Of a stretch of DNA of 64,000 bases, positions 61,330 to 64,000 are shown in pieces. Numbering within the stretch: the first letter of the stretch is position 1; each line of letters starts with the position of its first letter. The DNA comes from Zunongwangia mangrovi (lineage in GTDB: Bacteria; Bacteroidota; Bacteroidia; Flavobacteriales; Flavobacteriaceae): positions 558,001 to 622,000 of the forward strand of contig NZ_FOKV01000001.1 of assembly GCF_900112105.1 (NCBI RefSeq), read 5' to 3'. A model generated the notes under the pieces. The model saw only the letters and a program-made list of their open reading frames with translations. It had not been told where the DNA came from and made no database searches. Made by a program: the position numbers and the translations under genes.

Positions 61330-61515
61330 TTTTGTTCTCCTGTTTTTGCAAGTTGCTAAATTACTATAAGTTTTACTAGGTCACAATTTTAAATCCCCAG
61401 GTTTATTCACAGTGACATTTTTATAGCAAAGAACCGGCCAGATTTTATCGATTTTGAATTTTAATTTCTGAAATTTTGGATTCGCTTAAATGTAACCAAT
61501 AATTGAAAGAATATG

Positions 61516-61523
61516 TATCTTTG
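61516..61523 (+). promoter_or_regulatory. Promoter -7 element for the U32-ferredoxin-trhO cluster
   Basis: TATCTTTG fits TANNTTTG, ending 21 nt before the ATG at 61545. It lies inside the longer frame from 61503, so it decides the start. Confidence 0.7.
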
Positions 61524-61544
61524 CAGCCCTTAATTTTATTAAAA

Positions 61545-62786
61545 ATGACGACCACTGGAAAGATAGAACTTATGGCTCCGGCAGGGAATTTTGAGTCTTT
61601 GCAGGCAGCATTGGATAATGGCGCCGATTCGGTTTATTTTGGCGTAGAACAATTAAATATGCGCGCCAGAGCGAGCATTAATTTTACGATAGACGATCTG
61701 CCAGAAATCGCCAGTCGTTGTGAAGTTAATAACGTACGTACTTATCTTACGCTAAACACGATTATTTACGATCACGATCTATCTATCGTGAAAACATTGC
61801 TGGATGAAGCAAAGGCTGCAAATCTAACTGCGGTAATTGCTATGGATCAGGCAGTGATTGCTTATGCGAGACAGATAGGGATGGAAGTTCATATTTCTAC
61901 GCAAATTAATATTACCAATATCGAAACCGTTAAGTTTTATGCGCTGTTTGCAGATACAATGGTATTAAGCAGGGAACTGAGTTTACGACAGGTAAAAAAG
62001 ATTTGCGACCAGATCGAAAAAGAACAAATTAAAGGGCCCTCCGGAAATTTGGTTGAAATAGAAATTTTTGGACATGGTGCTTTGTGTATGGCAGTTTCAG
62101 GAAAATGTTACTTGAGCTTACATTCTCATAATTCTTCGGCTAATCGCGGTGCGTGCAAACAAAATTGTCGAAAGAAATATACGGTGATCGATCAGGAAAG
62201 TGGTTTTGAAGTAGAGCTGGATAACGAGTATATGATGTCTCCTAAAGATCTTTGTACTTTAGATTTTCTAGACCAGGTGATCGATGCCGGTACAAAGGTT
62301 TTAAAGATTGAAGGTCGTGGTCGCGCACCAGAATATGTAGCAAAAGTGATAAAAACCTATCGTGAAGCGATCGATGCTTATTATGCTGAAGAATACTCTG
62401 AAGAAAAGGTGGAAGCCTGGATGGGGGAGCTTAAAAAAGTCTATAATCGTGGATTTTGGAGTGGTTACTATTTAGGCCAAAAATTAGGGGAGTGGAGTGA
62501 AGGTTCAGGATCTCACGCCACGCAAAAGAAAGTTTATGTTGGTAAGGGAATGCATTATTTTCCTAAAGCCAATATTGGTGAATTTAAGATCGAAGCTTAC
62601 GATATTAAATTAGGCGATACACTATTAATTACCGGTCCAACTACAGGAGCACAAGAAGTAGAACTTTCTGAAATGATGGTTAATGACGAGCAATTAGAAA
62701 TGGCATCGAAAGGAGATTCGTGTACGATAAAATTACCATTCAGAATAAGAAATTCAGATAAACTCTATAAAATCGTTAAGGCTTAA
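61545..62786 (+). CDS. U32 family protein, TrhP-like tRNA hydroxylation enzyme
   Basis: 413 residues. The N-terminal barrel starts KIELMAPAGNFESLQAALDNGAD. The U32 signature follows: EIFGHGALCMAVSGKCYLS and SANRGACKQNCRKKY, whose cysteines are placed to hold an iron-sulphur cluster. By length and motif it is closest to TrhP/YegQ, which helps make 5-hydroxyuridine at tRNA position 34 using prephenate. RlhA- or UbiU-type roles are less likely. A ferredoxin gene overlaps its stop, and trhO is next. Confidence 0.82.
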   Translation: MTTTGKIELMAPAGNFESLQAALDNGADSVYFGVEQLNMRARASINFTIDDLPEIASRCEVNNVRTYLTLNTIIYDHDLSIVKTLLDEAKAANLTAVIAMDQAVIAYARQIGMEVHISTQINITNIETVKFYALFADTMVLSRELSLRQVKKICDQIEKEQIKGPSGNLVEIEIFGHGALCMAVSGKCYLSLHSHNSSANRGACKQNCRKKYTVIDQESGFEVELDNEYMMSPKDLCTLDFLDQVIDAGTKVLKIEGRGRAPEYVAKVIKTYREAIDAYYAEEYSEEKVEAWMGELKKVYNRGFWSGYYLGQKLGEWSEGSGSHATQKKVYVGKGMHYFPKANIGEFKIEAYDIKLGDTLLITGPTTGAQEVELSEMMVNDEQLEMASKGDSCTIKLPFRIRNSDKLYKIVKA

Positions 62787-63016
62787 TGGTAGTAGTAACT
62801 TTGCAGCGAGAAAAATGTATTGGCTGCAACTATTGTGTAGAGATGGCACCTTCAGAATTTCAGATGTCTAAGAAGGATGGAAAGAGCGTCTTATTACATT
62901 CTAAAGAAAAAAAAGGCTTTTATACGCTTAAATCACACGATGATAGTATATTTGCCGAATGTTTGCAGGCTCAAAATGCCTGTCCGGTAAAAATAATTAC
63001 CACTAAAAAACTGTAA
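62786..63016 (+). CDS. Small [4Fe-4S] ferredoxin
   Basis: 76 residues with Cys11, Cys14, Cys17 (CIGCNYC) and Cys66 (ACPV), which would hold one cubane cluster; Cys59 is extra. It could deliver electrons to the cluster of the neighbouring U32 protein. The ATG overlaps the U32 stop by one base. Confidence 0.82.
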   Translation: MVVVTLQREKCIGCNYCVEMAPSEFQMSKKDGKSVLLHSKEKKGFYTLKSHDDSIFAECLQAQNACPVKIITTKKL

Positions 63017-63046
63017 TATTTCTTTAATTCTTAAAATTAGTATAGC

Positions 63047-64000
63047 ATGCAACTGTACAATAAACTAAGCGCTAAAGAAAGAGAAGCATTAATCGAGGAA
63101 GCCGGTGAAGATAGGCTTACGCTCTCTTTTTATGCCTACGCTAAAATAGGCAATCCTAAACTTTTTAGAGATCATCTTTTTGTTGCCTGGAATTCTATGG
63201 ATGTTCTGGGAAGAATCTACGTGGCACACGAAGGTATCAATGCCCAGCTTTCTGTTCCTGCAAAAAAATTCAACGAGTTTAAAGAATTTATCGACGGAAT
63301 TTACTTCTTAGAAGGTTGTCGCCTAAACATCGCGATCGAGCATGATTCTAAATCTTTCCTTAAGCTTAAAGTGAAAGTTCGGGATAAAATCGTGGCCGAT
63401 GGTTTAAATGATGCCAGCTTCGATGTGACCAATAAAGGTATTCATGTAGATGCGGCTACTTTTAACCAGTTATTAGACGATCCAAAAACGGTTTGTGTAG
63501 ATATGAGAAATCACTACGAAAGTGAAATTGGTCATTTTCGTGGCGCAGTAACTCCAGATGTAGACACTTTTAGAGATTCTTTGCCTATTATCGAAAAGGA
63601 TCTTGAAGAACATAAAGAGGATAAAAACCTGTTAATGTATTGTACTGGGGGTATTCGTTGTGAAAAAGCAAGTGCTTATTACAAGCATCGTGGTTTTCAG
63701 AATGTATATCAATTAGAAGGCGGAATTATAGAATATGCCCGCCAGGTTAAAAATCAACAATTAGAGAATAAATTTATTGGAAAAAACTTCGTTTTTGATC
63801 ATCGTCGATCTGAACGAATTAGTGAAGATGTGATTGCGCATTGTCACCAGTGTGGTAAACCATGTGATACCCACGTGAACTGTGCAAACGAGGCTTGTCA
63901 CCTTCTTTTTATTCAATGTGAAGAGTGCGCTATGGAAATGAATAATTGCTGTAGCGAAGATTGTATGAAAGTAAATTCCCTTCCCTATGAAGAGCAAAAA
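63047..64000 (+). CDS. trhO: tRNA uridine 5-oxyacetic / 5-hydroxyuridine enzyme TrhO (rhodanese-like), partial
   Basis: 318 codons to the window end, with no stop. Starts MQLYNKLSAKEREALIEEAG. An N-terminal acylphosphatase-like fold (about 20-120, YVAHEGINAQLSVP) precedes the rhodanese domain (about 140-240) whose loop is YCTGGIRCEKASAY (Cys199, Cys205). A Cys-rich tail (CHQCGKPCDTHVNCANEACH) then follows. This is TrhO (YceA), the oxygen-dependent enzyme for 5-hydroxyuridine at tRNA U34. It adjoins the TrhP-like gene. Confidence 0.9.
   Translation, partial: MQLYNKLSAKEREALIEEAGEDRLTLSFYAYAKIGNPKLFRDHLFVAWNSMDVLGRIYVAHEGINAQLSVPAKKFNEFKEFIDGIYFLEGCRLNIAIEHDSKSFLKLKVKVRDKIVADGLNDASFDVTNKGIHVDAATFNQLLDDPKTVCVDMRNHYESEIGHFRGAVTPDVDTFRDSLPIIEKDLEEHKEDKNLLMYCTGGIRCEKASAYYKHRGFQNVYQLEGGIIEYARQVKNQQLENKFIGKNFVFDHRRSERISEDVIAHCHQCGKPCDTHVNCANEACHLLFIQCEECAMEMNNCCSEDCMKVNSLPYEEQK

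Noticed and set aside
61403-61411. TTATTCACA near recA as a DnaA box and origin
   Set aside because: A single box without a cluster or AT-rich unwinding element is not enough to call an origin.
1-64000. CRISPR arrays, insertion sequences, tRNA or rRNA genes, riboswitches
   Set aside because: I looked through the intergenic regions by eye and found no regularly spaced repeats, transposase genes or cloverleaf-like sequences. A tool-based search could still reveal small RNAs.

Overview
The window is about 64 kb of an AT-rich chromosome from a member of the Flavobacteriaceae (Bacteroidetes). The evidence is the consistent TANNTTTG promoter elements, the scarcity of Shine-Dalgarno sites, and many Bacteroidetes-specific families (DUF4175, DUF5687, DUF4837, DUF4292, SprE/PorW, AtpZ, HU-SPOR). 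Protein style suggests the Gramella / Zunongwangia / Salegentibacter area, but I cannot prove the genus. Almost all of it is conserved chromosomal backbone. I see no prophage, insertion sequence, CRISPR array, rRNA or tRNA. No gene function below was checked against a database.

Layout. 1-5 kb: partial folB, a 419-bp gap holding a dispersed repeat, glnS, a small YtxH/holin-like envelope operon, and convergent gltX. 5-12 kb: a giant DUF4175 coiled-coil membrane protein, ybeY, mnmG, a lipoprotein gene broken by one amber codon, and a methyltransferase. Two parS-like palindromes bracket mnmG. 12-23 kb: OmpH/Skp-like protein, DNA polymerase III delta', pgk, MltD, DUF4837, TatA, an M23 peptidase, a GH3 enzyme, and a conserved unknown with a nucleosidase-like tail. 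23-34 kb: UDP-xylose synthase, GT2 and CapK-like ligase, purD, DUF4254 plus heptosyltransferase, a PaaE-like reductase, and an ABC exporter.

34-43 kb: gliding/type IX secretion lipoprotein SprE/PorW, a bactofilin, then the ATP synthase operon (atpZ, atpI-like, atpB-E-F-H-A-G). It lacks atpD and atpC, as is usual in Bacteroidetes, and carries two strong intercistronic hairpins. 43-54 kb: flippase, dut, nucleotidyltransferase, TPR protein, DUF4292, EnvC-like protein, lipoprotein, OMP, thioesterase, HU-SPOR protein, dprA. 54-64 kb: trpS, plsC, an ECF sigma / anti-sigma pair, three tandem lipoproteins, recA, and a tRNA-hydroxylation cluster (U32 protein, ferredoxin, TrhO cut by the window end).

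The most interesting signal is a probable ECF-sigma envelope system. Four small lipoprotein genes (50262, and the minus-strand trio at 58402, 58992 and 59713) share the exact 11-mer ACGCAACCTTT, followed at fixed spacing by TCTA. That is ACGCAACC-N16/17-TCTA, the layout of an ECF promoter. Next to the trio lie an ECF sigma factor and a membrane protein that appears to join an anti-sigma N-terminus, one inner-membrane helix, a 180-residue disordered linker and an outer-membrane beta-barrel. I infer that this protein senses the outer membrane and controls the lipoproteins.
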